Of a stretch of DNA of 64,000 nucleotides, positions 1 through 8,163 are shown one piece after another. The notes beneath the pieces are model-generated. The model saw only the letters and a program-made list of their open reading frames with translations. It was not told the DNA's origin and did not search any database. The stretch spans positions 806,001 through 870,000 of the forward strand of contig NZ_CP016756.1 of assembly GCF_001700965.1 (NCBI RefSeq), given 5' to 3'. Origin of the DNA: Stenotrophomonas nitritireducens. Its GTDB lineage: Bacteria > Pseudomonadota > Gammaproteobacteria > Xanthomonadales > Xanthomonadaceae. A program made the translations under genes and the position numbers. Every line of letters starts with the position of its first letter. Within the stretch, counting starts at the first letter, position 1.

Positions 1-2135
1 CCGTCGCCAGCGCCGCCGATGACGATGCCGGGCAGAGCCATCACCTGACCGAACTGACCGCCGTAAAGGTCACGGCCTCGCCGCTGCAGGGCTCGGCCGA
101 CTCGCTGGCGCGCCCGGTTGAAGTGCTGTCCGGCACGGATCTGGACGAACACAAATCCGGCACCCTGGGTGACACCGTGGCCAAGCTGCCCGGCGTGCAG
201 AGCACCTTCTTCGGCCCCGGCGTGGGCCGGCCCATCATCCGCGGCCAGGAAGGCCCGCGTGTGGCGGTGGTCGCCAACGGCGTCGGCAACATGGATGCCT
301 CCACCGTCAGTGCCGACCATGCCTCCAGCATCGAGCCGTTCCTGGCCGACCAGATCGAAGTGCTGAAGGGCCCGGCCACGCTGTTGTTCGGCAGCGGCGC
401 GATTGGCGGCGCGGTCAACGTGGTCGATGGCCGCATTGCCAGCGAAGTACCGGACCGCCCGCTCAGTGGCCGTGCCGAACTGCGCGGCAATTCGGTGAAC
501 GAAGAACGCAGCGGCATGTTCCGGCTGGACGGAGTCAGCGGTGACAACCTGGTCCTGCACGTCGATGGCCTGATCCGCAACGGTGACGACTACCGCATCC
601 CCGGCTATGCGATCGATCCGCACGCACTGGACGCCGATGGCCATGGCGACCATGACGCGGACAGTGACGAGCTCGGTCCCCGCGGCCGCCTGGACAACAG
701 CTCGGTGCGCACCCGCGCCGGCGGCGTCGGCGCGACCTGGTTCGGCGAAAGCGGCTACCTCGGTGCCTCGCTGGGCACCTACCGCAGCAACTACGGCATC
801 CCCAACGGCGCCCATGTGCACGCCGACGATGACCACGACCATGGCGATGATGACCATGACCACGCCGCCGAAGAAGAAGGTGGCGAACATGACGTGCGCA
901 TCGACATGGTGCAGAACCGCTTCGACCTGAAGGGCGGCCTGTACAACCCGACCTCCTTCCTGAAGAGCCTGACCCTGCGCGGCGGCTACACCGACTACGA
1001 GCACACCGAGCTGGAGGCCGGCACGCCCTCCACCCGCTTCACCAACAAGGGCTTTGAAGGCCGGCTGGAAGCCGTGCAGCAGCCGCTGGCCGGCTGGGAC
1101 GGCGCGTTCGGCCTGCAGTTCGGCAGCAGCGACTTTGGTGCCATCGGCGAAGAGGCTTTCGTCCCCAGCACCACCACCGACACACTTGGTGCGTTCGTGC
1201 TGCAGGAAAAGCAGTTCGGCCCGTTCAAGCTGGAACTGGGCGCCCGCCATGACCGGGTCAAGCTGGACCCGGACGATGCACAGCGCAGCCGCAGCTTCGG
1301 CGCGACCAACCTGTCCGCGTCCGGCATCTGGGCCTTGAACGACACCTTCGATCTGCGCTTCGGCGTGGACGCCTCCGAGCGAGCACCGACCAACGAGGAG
1401 CTGTACGCCGCCGGCGCACATATCGCCACGCGCTCGCTGGAAATCGGCAACCCCAACATGGATACCGAGCGCGGTCAGCGCGTCGAGCTGGGCTTGCATG
1501 CGCACAACGAGCGCATCGATGTGCAGGCGGCGATCTACCAGACCAAGTTCAAGGACTTCATCTACCTGGCCGATACCGGCGTGGCCGAAGGCGGCCTGCC
1601 GGTACGCGCCTGGACCCAGAGCGACGCCACCTTCAAGGGCGCTGAAGCCGAGGCAACCTGGCACATGATCGAAGGCCTGTCCGGCGACTGGGACCTGCGC
1701 GTGTTCGGCGACTACGTGAAGGCCGAACTGGATGGCAGCGGCAGCCGCAACGTCGATATCGCCGTACCGCACGGTGATCACGCGCACAACTACAACGTCG
1801 AGCTGGCCAATGGCGGCTACCTGCCACGCATCGCACCTGCCCGCGTAGGCGCCGACCTGCACTGGTCGCTGGGCGGCTGGCGCGCCTCGCTGGGTGCAGT
1901 ACGTTATGGCAGCCAGAAGGATGTCGCGCTCAATGAAGAACCCAGCGGCAGCTACACCCTGGTCGATGCCCACGTGGCGTATCGCTGGGATCGCAGCGGT
2001 GACAACAGCTACGAAGTGTTCCTGGACGGCAGCAACCTGACCAACCGCGAGGCACGCCCGCATACCTCGTTGTTGCGGGATTACTCGCCGCTGCCGGGCC
2101 GTGGTGTGGCATTCGGCATCCGCGCCTGGTTCTAA
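1..2135 (+). CDS. TonB-dependent outer-membrane receptor, ZnuD-like (5' end outside window)
   Basis: The reading frame is open from base 3, so the start codon and most of the signal peptide lie upstream; the visible protein begins near a signal-peptide end (VASAADDDAG). A TonB-box-like stretch (LTAVKVTAS) follows, then a plug domain with IIRGQEGPRV, QIEVLKGPATLLFGSG and GGAVNVVDG, and a beta-barrel ending in the aromatic terminus GIRAWF. Two extracellular-type loops are rich in His and Asp (about 616-675 and 811-885), as in the zinc receptor ZnuD, which suggests uptake of zinc or another divalent metal or its complex. The family assignment is firm; the substrate is inferred only from the loops. 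A Zur regulator lies about 8 kb away (10237-10722). Any Zur box would be upstream of the window. Confidence 0.93.
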   Translation, partial: VASAADDDAGQSHHLTELTAVKVTASPLQGSADSLARPVEVLSGTDLDEHKSGTLGDTVAKLPGVQSTFFGPGVGRPIIRGQEGPRVAVVANGVGNMDASTVSADHASSIEPFLADQIEVLKGPATLLFGSGAIGGAVNVVDGRIASEVPDRPLSGRAELRGNSVNEERSGMFRLDGVSGDNLVLHVDGLIRNGDDYRIPGYAIDPHALDADGHGDHDADSDELGPRGRLDNSSVRTRAGGVGATWFGESGYLGASLGTYRSNYGIPNGAHVHADDDHDHGDDDHDHAAEEEGGEHDVRIDMVQNRFDLKGGLYNPTSFLKSLTLRGGYTDYEHTELEAGTPSTRFTNKGFEGRLEAVQQPLAGWDGAFGLQFGSSDFGAIGEEAFVPSTTTDTLGAFVLQEKQFGPFKLELGARHDRVKLDPDDAQRSRSFGATNLSASGIWALNDTFDLRFGVDASERAPTNEELYAAGAHIATRSLEIGNPNMDTERGQRVELGLHAHNERIDVQAAIYQTKFKDFIYLADTGVAEGGLPVRAWTQSDATFKGAEAEATWHMIEGLSGDWDLRVFGDYVKAELDGSGSRNVDIAVPHGDHAHNYNVELANGGYLPRIAPARVGADLHWSLGGWRASLGAVRYGSQKDVALNEEPSGSYTLVDAHVAYRWDRSGDNSYEVFLDGSNLTNREARPHTSLLRDYSPLPGRGVAFGIRAWF

Positions 2136-2159
2136 GCGCGATTAGCGCTATTGCCTTGA

Positions 2160-2191
2160 CACTTCCGCTCCCAAATACGGGAGCGGAAGTG
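2160..2191 (+). terminator. Perfect 13-bp hairpin 24 nt after the receptor stop codon
   Basis: The arms at 2160-2172 and 2179-2191 are perfectly complementary (CACTTCCGCTCCC on the left) with the 6-nt loop AAATAC. No T-run follows, so it is either a Rho-assisted terminator or a 3'-end-stabilising hairpin for the receptor mRNA. Confidence 0.55.
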
Positions 2192-2208
2192 CGCTGACGG
2201 AACACGGC

Positions 2209-2320
2209 TTGTTGTTGCTGTTGCTCCTGCAGTTGCTGTTGCTGTTGCTTCTGCAGTTGCAGTTGCAGTTGCTGTTGCTGTTGCTTCTGCCTTTGCTTCT
2301 GCTTTTGCAGTTGCCCCGGC
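2209..2320. repeat. Low-complexity hexamer tract (TTGCTG/TTGCTT-like)
   Basis: About 110 bases consist of degenerate 6-bp units of the type TTGCTG, TTGCTT and TTGCAG. Long open frames on either strand here are by-products of this periodicity and of the adjacent palindromes. Similar tracts occur near 12.65, 12.98, 16.24, 16.57 and 56.6-56.9 kb. Confidence 0.8.
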
Positions 2321-2331
2321 TGTTGCCCCGG

Positions 2332-2577
2332 CTTTCCCCTCTCCCGCCTGCGGGAGAGGGGTAGGAGTGAGGGCAAGCTGTTGCTGCTGCTCAAGCCGTT
2401 GCCGTTGCCGCCATTGCGACCATTCCAGAGCTGAGCACCACGAAAGCCACCGCAAGGTGGCTTTTGTTTTGTGCAAGCTCCAGCCTCTCAGCGCACCAAG
2501 CGCACTGGCCAGAGCCAAATCAAAGGCTCTCCCCCATCCGCCCTTCTGGCACCTTCCCCCGCAGGCGGGAGAAGGCA
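2332..2577 (-). repeat. Split copy of the two-hairpin CTCCCGC/GCGGGAG intergenic repeat
   Basis: Read on the minus strand, the 'CTTCTCCCGC...GAAGGGCGGATG' half lies at 2522-2577 and the 'CCCTCAC...CCTCTCCC' half at 2332-2374, separated by about 150 bp. This is the same two-part element as at 56739-56850 and 62514-62650, with an expanded middle. The stretch 2136-2653 holds no other supportable gene. Confidence 0.6.
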
Positions 2578-2608
2578 AAGCATCAACCGCCGTTCTTGCG
2601 CAATTACG

Positions 2609-2620
2609 TGCATATACACC
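2609..2620. promoter_or_regulatory. Imperfect palindrome upstream of the MarR gene, candidate operator
   Basis: GTGCATATACAC has 5 of 6 complementary pairs and lies 34 nt upstream of the marR-type ATG at 2654, in the AT-rich stretch where a promoter is expected. MarR proteins usually bind such palindromes in their own promoter. The operator role is inference. Confidence 0.35.
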
Positions 2621-2653
2621 TATACTCCGTTCATCGCCCCGCCGACACCGCCG

Positions 2654-3082
2654 ATGGACGCCCACAGCCCCTGTACCTGCTTCCAACTGCGCCGCGCCGC
2701 GCGCCGCGTCTCCCAGGTCTACGACCGCCACCTGGCCGCCGCCGAGCTGAGCCTCAACGCCTATTCCATCCTGCGCCGCTCCAGCCAGCCGCGGCCGCTG
2801 GGTGAGCTGGCCGATGCGCTGGGCATGGACCGCACCACCCTGACCCGCAACCTCAAGCCATTGCTGGAAACAGGCCTGCTCAGCTCCGAACCGGGCGAAG
2901 ATGCGCGCCGGCGTGAGCTGCACATCACCGCCAGCGGCAAGCGGCGCCTGCAGAAAGCATTCCCGCTCTGGCAACAAGCGCAGGAGGAAGTCGAGACGCT
3001 GTTCGGCAGCACCCGAATCACCGCGCTCAACCAGCAATTGGAAGCACTGAACCATGTGCTGGAACAGGGGCAGTACGCATGA
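2654..3082 (+). CDS. MarR-family transcriptional regulator
   Basis: A 142-residue protein of normal MarR length. A winged helix-turn-helix is visible at about residues 35-95, with YSILRRSSQ, LGELADALGMDRTTLTRNLKPL as recognition region and GLLSSEPGEDARRRELHIT as the wing. The ATG at 2654 was chosen because the frame further upstream runs through intergenic repeat sequence and the family start aligns here. The gene overlaps the next transporter gene by 4 nt (ATGA), so the two are co-transcribed. It probably represses its own operon and is released by a small ligand, perhaps a substrate of the transporter. Confidence 0.9.
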   Translation: MDAHSPCTCFQLRRAARRVSQVYDRHLAAAELSLNAYSILRRSSQPRPLGELADALGMDRTTLTRNLKPLLETGLLSSEPGEDARRRELHITASGKRRLQKAFPLWQQAQEEVETLFGSTRITALNQQLEALNHVLEQGQYA

Positions 3083-4290
3083 ACAACACATCCCCCACCC
3101 GCACGCCTTGGCTGCTCTTGCTGGCCGCGTCCAGCATCCTGATGGTGACCATGGGCGTGCGCCAGACCAGCGGCCTGCTGATCGATCCCATCCATGTTTC
3201 CACCGGGCTGGGCGTTGCCCAGATCAGTTTCTCGCTGGCGATCGGCCAGTTCGTCTGGGGCGCGGTGCAGCCCTTGTTCGGCGCGATAGCCGACAAGCGC
3301 GGTCCTTTGCCGGTGCTGGTCGGCGGCGGCCTGCTGCTCGCGCTTGGCCTGCTGGTGGCCCCGCTGCTGCCCGGCGCCTGGGGCTTGAATCTCAGCTTCG
3401 GACTGCTGTTGGCCGCCGGCGCCGGTGCGGGCAGTTTCTCGGTGCTGATCGGTGCTACCGCCTGGCGCATTCCGGCGCAGAAGCGCTCGATGGCGGCCGG
3501 CATCATCAACGCCGGCGGCTCGCTGGGGCAGTTTCTGTTCGCGCCGTTGGTGCAGCTGCTGCTCAGCGCTTTTGGCTGGATCAAGGCCGTATACGCGCTG
3601 GCCTTCATCGTGGTGCTGTCGTTGCCCTTGGCTTGGCCGCTGCGCAAGCGTGCGCCACGCAGCGACGGTGCGGCCGACGGCGAAGCCCTGCGCCCACAAC
3701 TGCAGCGCGCGCTGCGCGACCGCAGCTATTGGTGCCTGCATCTGGGCTTCTTCACCTGCGGCGTGCATATCGCCTTCCTGGTCACCCACCTGCCCGGAGA
3801 AATCGCGCTGTGCGGCCTGTCGCCCAATGTGGCCTCGGTCTCGATCGCGCTGATCGGCCTGTTCAATGTCGCCGGCAGCCTGATCGTGGGCGCATTGGGT
3901 GAGCGCTTCCGCATGAAGTGGTTGCTGTTCTGGATGTACCTCAGCCGCGCGGTGCTGATTGCGGTCTATCTGGTCTCGCCGCCCACACCGATGACGTTCT
4001 ATGTGTTCTCCGCCGCACTGGGCTTTACCTGGTTGGCTACGGTGCCGCCCACGGCTGGCCTGGTCGGCAAGTTGTTCGGGCCACGGCACATGGGCACGCT
4101 GTTCGGCCTGACCCTGCTCTCACACCAGATCGGTGCGTTCTTCGGCGCCTGGCTGGGCGGCGTGGCGCTGGAATACGGCGGCGATTTCAGCTGGATGTGG
4201 TACGCGGACATGGTCTTGGCGGTGGCCGCAGCCCTGGTCAACCTGCCAATCCGCGAGGCGCAGCTGCGCCCGCAGCCGGCCGCGAGCTGA
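3079..4290 (+). CDS. MFS transporter (12 TM, oxalate/formate-antiporter-like)
   Basis: A 403-residue, highly hydrophobic protein with about 12 predicted membrane segments. It has the MFS loop 2-3 signature (GAIADKRG) and a mirrored motif after TM8 (GALGERFRMKW). The N-terminus (ILMVTMGVRQTSGLL) and the motif MAAGIINAGGSLGQ resemble the oxalate/formate or monocarboxylate branch of the superfamily. Translation is coupled to the MarR gene by a 4-nt overlap. A regulated efflux or uptake carrier is likely, but the substrate cannot be read from the sequence. Confidence 0.9.
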   Translation: MNNTSPTRTPWLLLLAASSILMVTMGVRQTSGLLIDPIHVSTGLGVAQISFSLAIGQFVWGAVQPLFGAIADKRGPLPVLVGGGLLLALGLLVAPLLPGAWGLNLSFGLLLAAGAGAGSFSVLIGATAWRIPAQKRSMAAGIINAGGSLGQFLFAPLVQLLLSAFGWIKAVYALAFIVVLSLPLAWPLRKRAPRSDGAADGEALRPQLQRALRDRSYWCLHLGFFTCGVHIAFLVTHLPGEIALCGLSPNVASVSIALIGLFNVAGSLIVGALGERFRMKWLLFWMYLSRAVLIAVYLVSPPTPMTFYVFSAALGFTWLATVPPTAGLVGKLFGPRHMGTLFGLTLLSHQIGAFFGAWLGGVALEYGGDFSWMWYADMVLAVAAALVNLPIREAQLRPQPAAS

Positions 4291-4336
4291 ACAAAAAGGG
4301 CGCCGCAACGCCGCATTAACGCTCTGTCTATTGAAA

Positions 4337-4354
4337 CCGGACACTTTTGTCCGG
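4337..4354. promoter_or_regulatory. Palindrome upstream of the TetR gene, likely operator
   Basis: Perfect 7-bp arms CCGGACA and TGTCCGG are separated by 4 nt (CTTT) and end 11 nt before the tetR-type ATG at 4366. TetR regulators usually bind such a site to repress their own operon, here the efflux operon 4366-7708. Confidence 0.6.
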
Positions 4355-4365
4355 ATCATGGCGAC

Positions 4366-4935
4366 ATGACTTCCATCCGTTCCGACGCCGCCGCGCGTCG
4401 TGCATTGCTATTGGACGCGGCCGACGCCGTGTTCGGCGAGCACGGCATCACCGCCCCGCTTGACCTGGTGGTGGAACGTGCCGGCGTTGGCCGCGCCACC
4501 CTGTACCGCAACTTCCCCGACCGGACCGCACTGGTGGAGGCTCTGCTGCAGCGGACCGTGGAAACCATCGAGGCGCACCTACAGCAACTGGGCGAGCGCG
4601 ATGACGCGCTGTTCGAGCTGATCGAGGGCATGGCGCGGCGTATCGTGCATTCGCCCGCGCTGGCCGATTACTGGCGCGCAGTAGACCGCGACGCCCCCGC
4701 CATCAAGGCCGCCCGTGAGCACATCCTCAACCTGTCGGCACCGGCTCTGCAGCGCGCGAAGGCCGCCGGCCTGTGCCGGCCGGACCTGGAATTGGCCGAT
4801 ATCTCGCTGATCTCCAGCATGTTGGGTGCTGCCCTGCGCGGGCGTACCGCAGAAGATCGCGCCGCCCTCGCACGGCGTGCGCTTGAATTGCTGCGCCCCG
4901 GCCTGTCCGCGCCGCTCGCAACGGACCGCAAATGA
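4366..4935 (+). CDS. TetR-family transcriptional regulator of an efflux operon
   Basis: A 189-residue protein. The N-terminal TetR helix-turn-helix covers about residues 10-55 (AADAVFGEHG, then LDLVVERAGVGRATLYRNFP), followed by a helical ligand-binding domain. It overlaps the downstream pump gene by 4 nt (ATGA) and is preceded by a clear palindrome at 4337-4354. The expected role is ligand-responsive repression of the pump and adaptor genes. The inducer is unknown. Confidence 0.92.
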   Translation: MTSIRSDAAARRALLLDAADAVFGEHGITAPLDLVVERAGVGRATLYRNFPDRTALVEALLQRTVETIEAHLQQLGERDDALFELIEGMARRIVHSPALADYWRAVDRDAPAIKAAREHILNLSAPALQRAKAAGLCRPDLELADISLISSMLGAALRGRTAEDRAALARRALELLRPGLSAPLATDRK

Positions 4936-6596
4936 AGCCGCTCAAGCCCATCCCGGATTGGGAGGAGCACGAAAAGCCCGCCCTGCCCGGCTCGGCCTCG
5001 ATGCCCTGGCACCCGCCGTACCGGCGCGCAGCCTATGCCGCGGTGGCGGTGCTGGTGGCCATCACCGGCGGCTTGGGCAACGCCCTGATCAGCGCCAACC
5101 TGCCCTTGATCACCGGACAGATGGGGCTGCAGGCCAGCGAGGCGAACTGGCTGGTTGCCGCCTATCTGATGGTCAATGTCAGTGCCAACCTGCTGGTGTT
5201 CAAGTTCCGCCAGGAGTACGGCATCCGTCTGTTCGCCGAGATCGGCCTGGGCACCTATGCGGCGCTGGCGGTGCTGCACCTGTTTGTCGGCACCACCACC
5301 ACCACGTTGTTGGTGCGCGCGGGCAGCGGCTTTGCCGGTGCCGCCTGCACCACGCTGGGCACGCTGTACATGCTGCAGGCGTTGCCGCGCAAATATGTCG
5401 GCAACCTGCTGGTGATCGGCGTGGGTCTGTCGCAGTTGGCGGTGCCGCTGGCCTGGCTGTTGTCGCCCGGCCTGCTGGACCACGGCGAGTGGCAGAACCT
5501 GTACCTGTTCGAGGCAGGGCTTGCACTGTGTTCGTTCGCGGCGGTGGTGGTGCTCAAGCTGCCGCCCGGCATCCAGATCAAGGTATTCGAACGCAAGGAC
5601 TTCCTCACCTTTGCCCTGCTCGCTCCCGGCCTGGCGCTGCTGGTGGTGGTGCTTAGCCAGGGCTACCTGCACTGGTGGTTCGATTCGCCATGGCTGGGCT
5701 GGGCACTGGCTGCGGCGGTGGTATTGATCACCGCCGGCCTGTGCATCGAACACCAGCGCCGCAACCCGCTGCTGCAGGTGCGCTGGCTGATGGGGCCGGT
5801 GATGCTGCGCTTCATCGTCGGTGCCTTCCTGATCCGCTTTCTCACCAACGAGCAGTCCTACGGGATGATCACGATGATGCGCACGCTGGGCATGGGGCCG
5901 GACCAGATGGCGCCCTTGTTCGGTGTGATCCTGGTCGGCGTGCTGGTCGGCATCGCCGCCAGCGCCTTGACCTTCGGGCCGAATGCGCTGATCCCGCAGT
6001 TGCTGGCCTCGATCATCCTGCTGGGCACGGCGGCCTTTCTCGACCAGCACCGCACCAGCATGGACCGGCCGATGGACTTCGCCCTCAGCCAGTTCTTCGC
6101 GGCGGTGGGCAGCGGCATGTTCATGGGGCCGCTGATGCTGATGGGCATCCGCCAGGCGATGGCACGTGGGCTGGACCACATCGTGTCCTTCATCGTGATT
6201 CTGTCGCTGACCCAGAGTTTCGGCAGCCTGGCCGGCTCGGCCCTGTTGAGCAGTTACCAGCTGCACCGCGAGCACATCTATTCGACGGCGCTGGTCAGCC
6301 AGCTCAACCCCGCCGATCCGCAGGTGGCGCGGCGCCTGCAGCTGCAACAACAAGCCTACGCCCGCGTCATCACCGACCCGGTACAACTCAAGGCGCAGGC
6401 CAGCGCCGCACTGGCGGCCAGCGCCAAACGCGAGGCCAATGTGCGCGCCTTCAACGATGTATTCGCCCTCAGCGGCTGGGTGGCGATCTGCTTCCTGACA
6501 TGGCTGTTGCTGGAAGTGACGCTGCGCAACCCGCGTGTGAAACAGGTGTTCCGGCGTGACCGCGCCGGTACCCGGAACCAACGAGCAGAAACATGA
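4932..6596 (+). CDS. DHA2-family (EmrB-type) MFS multidrug efflux pump
   Basis: A 554-residue protein with about 14 membrane segments, the usual size for the EmrB/QacA branch of the MFS. Visible features include an N-terminal amphipathic stretch, TM1 (AVAVLVAITGGLGNALISANLP), a conserved helix 4-5 region and a C-terminal TM (WVAICFLTWLLLEVTL). Between the last segments is a long periplasmic loop (about 455-510) rich in Gln and Ala, as in EmrB. It overlaps tetR upstream and the adaptor gene downstream, each by 4 nt. With the adaptor it should pump drugs or toxic compounds from the inner membrane towards an outer-membrane channel, which is not encoded here. Confidence 0.88.
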   Translation: MKPLKPIPDWEEHEKPALPGSASMPWHPPYRRAAYAAVAVLVAITGGLGNALISANLPLITGQMGLQASEANWLVAAYLMVNVSANLLVFKFRQEYGIRLFAEIGLGTYAALAVLHLFVGTTTTTLLVRAGSGFAGAACTTLGTLYMLQALPRKYVGNLLVIGVGLSQLAVPLAWLLSPGLLDHGEWQNLYLFEAGLALCSFAAVVVLKLPPGIQIKVFERKDFLTFALLAPGLALLVVVLSQGYLHWWFDSPWLGWALAAAVVLITAGLCIEHQRRNPLLQVRWLMGPVMLRFIVGAFLIRFLTNEQSYGMITMMRTLGMGPDQMAPLFGVILVGVLVGIAASALTFGPNALIPQLLASIILLGTAAFLDQHRTSMDRPMDFALSQFFAAVGSGMFMGPLMLMGIRQAMARGLDHIVSFIVILSLTQSFGSLAGSALLSSYQLHREHIYSTALVSQLNPADPQVARRLQLQQQAYARVITDPVQLKAQASAALAASAKREANVRAFNDVFALSGWVAICFLTWLLLEVTLRNPRVKQVFRRDRAGTRNQRAET

Positions 6597-7708
6597 GCAA
6601 CAAGACCGAAAAGAGCGCTTCAACGCCGGCACCCGCAGCGGTGTCCAAGTACAACCGACCCAGCCGCACCAGCGTGGTGGTGATGATCATCGTCGCGCTG
6701 CTGGGGCTGACCGTGATCCTGCGCGCGTGGCAACTGTGGCCGTTCAACAGCAGCCACATGCACACCGACGATGCCTATGTGCGGGGCCAGGTGACGGTGC
6801 TGGCACCACAGGTCAATGGCTATGTCACCGAAGTGCTGGTCAGCGACTTCGACCATGTGAAACAGGGCCAGCCGCTGCTGCGCATCGACCAGCGCATCTA
6901 CCAGCAGAAAGTGGACCAGGCCCAGGCTTCGCTGGACGACGCGCGCGCGCAGCTGGCCAACTCTGACCAGAGCCAGGCGCAGAACCGCGCGCAGATCAGT
7001 TCGGCGCGGGCCAACTATTCGGCCGAGCAGGCCGAGCAGCAGCGCAGCCGCACCGAGCTGCAGCGCTACGAACAATTGGCAGCGCAGCAGCTGGTGTCCA
7101 ACAGCGACCGCGACAAACTGCGCTCCTCGGCGCAGGTAGCCACCGCCGGCGTCGCCCAGTCGCAGGCTGCCATCCATATCGCCGAGCAGACCCTCACCTC
7201 CACCCAGGTGGCGCGCAAGGGACTGGAAGCCAAGGTGGCCATGGCCGAAGCGGCGCTGGAGCTGGCCCGCATCGATCTGGACAACACCGTGATCAAGGCG
7301 CCGCGCGATGGCCAGGTATCCGAAGCGACCGTACGCCTGGGCCAGTACGTCACCGCCGGCAGCCAATTGCTGTTCCTGGTGCCGGACACGCTGTGGGTGG
7401 TGGCCAACTTCAAGGAAGGCCAGACCTGGAACATGGCCATCGGCCAGCCGGCGACCTTCAGCGTGGATGCCTTCCAGGGCAAGAAGCTGACCGGCCGCAT
7501 CGAGCAGATCGCCCCGGCTACCGGTTCGGAGTTCTCGGTGCTCAAGCCCGACAACGCCAGCGGCAATTTCACCAAGGTGGTACAGCGCCTGCCGATCCGC
7601 ATCGCCATCGACCCGGATCAGCCGCTGGCCGCCCGCCTGCGCCCAGGCATGTCGGTGGTGGTGGAAGTGGATACGGCAGCAACCCCCGCGCCAGCGCAGC
7701 GGCGATAG
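6593..7708 (+). CDS. HlyD/EmrA-type membrane fusion protein of the efflux operon
   Basis: A 371-residue protein with one N-terminal membrane anchor (about 28-48). It then shows the EmrA signature HTDDAYVRGQVTVLAPQVNGYV, a split lipoyl domain around a long coiled-coil hairpin rich in Gln, Ala and Glu (about 105-225), and a beta-barrel domain (VVANFKEGQTWNMAIGQPA). It bridges the periplasm between the inner-membrane pump and a TolC-like channel. The order pump then adaptor is the reverse of E. coli emrAB. No outer-membrane channel gene follows; REP repeats begin 10 nt after the stop. Confidence 0.9.
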   Translation: MSNKTEKSASTPAPAAVSKYNRPSRTSVVVMIIVALLGLTVILRAWQLWPFNSSHMHTDDAYVRGQVTVLAPQVNGYVTEVLVSDFDHVKQGQPLLRIDQRIYQQKVDQAQASLDDARAQLANSDQSQAQNRAQISSARANYSAEQAEQQRSRTELQRYEQLAAQQLVSNSDRDKLRSSAQVATAGVAQSQAAIHIAEQTLTSTQVARKGLEAKVAMAEAALELARIDLDNTVIKAPRDGQVSEATVRLGQYVTAGSQLLFLVPDTLWVVANFKEGQTWNMAIGQPATFSVDAFQGKKLTGRIEQIAPATGSEFSVLKPDNASGNFTKVVQRLPIRIAIDPDQPLAARLRPGMSVVVEVDTAATPAPAQRR

Positions 7709-7718
7709 GCGGTAGGCG

Positions 7719-7968
7719 GTAGTGCCGAGCCATGCTCGGCAAAGGCTTTCCCGGCGAACGCGCACAAGCAGCACAACCCAAAGCACCCCTCCCCAACCCT
7801 CCCCTTCGCTACGCGAAAGGGAGGGAGCGTAGTGCCGAGCCATGCTCGGCAGAGGCTTTCCCGGCGAACGCGCACAAGCAGCACAAACCAAAGCACCCCT
7901 CCCCAACCCTCCCCTTTGCTACGCGAAAGGGAGGGGGTGAAAACCGTAGTGCCGAGCCATGCTCGGCA
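7719..7968 (+). repeat. Three tandem SMAG-type REP units (period about 110-117 bp)
   Basis: Each unit starts with GTAG followed by an 8-bp stem (TGCCGAGC/GCTCGGCA, loop CAT), at 7719-7741, 7829-7851 and 7946-7968. A conserved tail follows in the first two units, containing CGAACGCGCACAAGCAGCAC and a second hairpin (CCCTTCGCTACGCGAAAGGG). The GTAG-headed hairpin matches the SMAG repeats of Stenotrophomonas maltophilia. The whole gap 7709-8163 holds no gene. Confidence 0.85.
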
Positions 7969-8163
7969 GGGGCTTTCCCAATGAACCCTGCCAACCACCC
8001 GCGCACCCATCGCCGTAAAAGCCCGCCACGCGACGCAAGAACGGGCCAGAAACAACTGTATCCAAGCGAACCCCGCTTCAAAACGGACCGCGCCGTCCTT
8101 CAACACAACGGTAAGCACTAAAGCGCTAGGCTGTACCCCTGTCTCCAGCCGGGCGAACCCTCG

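Noticed and set aside
4668..6632. 654-codon minus-strand frame opposite the TetR and MFS genes
   Set aside because: The plus-strand proteins have clear TetR and MFS features with 4-nt overlaps. The antisense product is low-complexity Gln/His/Arg.
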